Shown in pieces: positions 14,510 through 14,525 of a stretch of 14,525 bases of DNA. Position numbers and translations under genes: made by a program. The stretch lies in the NCBI GenBank assembly GCA_963922535.1, contig CAWUIN010000072.1:1-14525 (forward strand), in the 5' to 3' direction. The first letter of the stretch is position 1. Each line of letters starts with the position of its first letter. The notes beneath the pieces are model-generated. The model saw only the letters and a program-made list of their open reading frames with translations, searched no databases and was not told where the DNA came from. The stretch is from Tectiglobus sp963922535 (GTDB taxonomy: Bacteria; Pseudomonadota; Alphaproteobacteria; Rhizobiales; Hyphomicrobiaceae).

Positions 14510-14525
14510 CCACATTACGTCTTGT

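Overview
The window reads as part of an alphaproteobacterial chromosome. The evidence is an ispA-type prenyl synthase with a GTG start, the cluster grxC / nitrilase-family amidase / DUF1178 on one strand (a gene neighbourhood I associate with Alphaproteobacteria), a 712-residue LigA, and moderate-to-high GC coding sequence with AT-rich spacers. I cannot name a genus.

Layout. Bases 1-1320 (plus strand) carry a possible gene tail, an ispA-like polyprenyl synthase and tRNA-Pro(CGG). Bases 1485-5009 (minus strand) hold, in transcription order, grxC, a carbon-nitrogen hydrolase, a DUF1178 zinc-ribbon protein, a GNAT acetyltransferase and an EgtD-like methyltransferase, followed by a small transposase-tail remnant. 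Bases 5166-7532 (minus) hold ligA, with an apparently frameshifted small ORF directly behind it. Up to about 7.5 kb this is mostly housekeeping DNA.

From about 7.5 kb the window becomes accessory DNA. An 870-base spacer holds only doubtful gene debris and a perfect 17-base palindrome. It is followed by an orphan ParA-type ATPase (minus) and an NAD-dependent epimerase/dehydratase (plus). Next is a minus-strand fragment of a large nuclease-NTPase protein resembling bacterial STAND defence proteins, apparently cut at both ends. Then come an intact Phd/PIN toxin-antitoxin pair (plus) and a decaying second Phd/PIN pair (minus) whose antitoxin tail is frameshifted and whose toxin is reduced to 22 codons.

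The last gene (12956-14509, plus) is the most interesting. It is a membrane-anchored protein ending in a formylglycine-generating-enzyme-like (C-type-lectin fold) domain without the catalytic cysteines. Its last ~35 codons have the pattern expected of the variable region of a diversity-generating retroelement (DGR): adenine-poor fixed codons interspersed with codons that could all derive from AAC/AAT-type template codons. The window stops 16 bases after its stop codon, so the predicted template repeat, accessory gene and reverse transcriptase would lie just outside. The DGR assignment is inference from that pattern.
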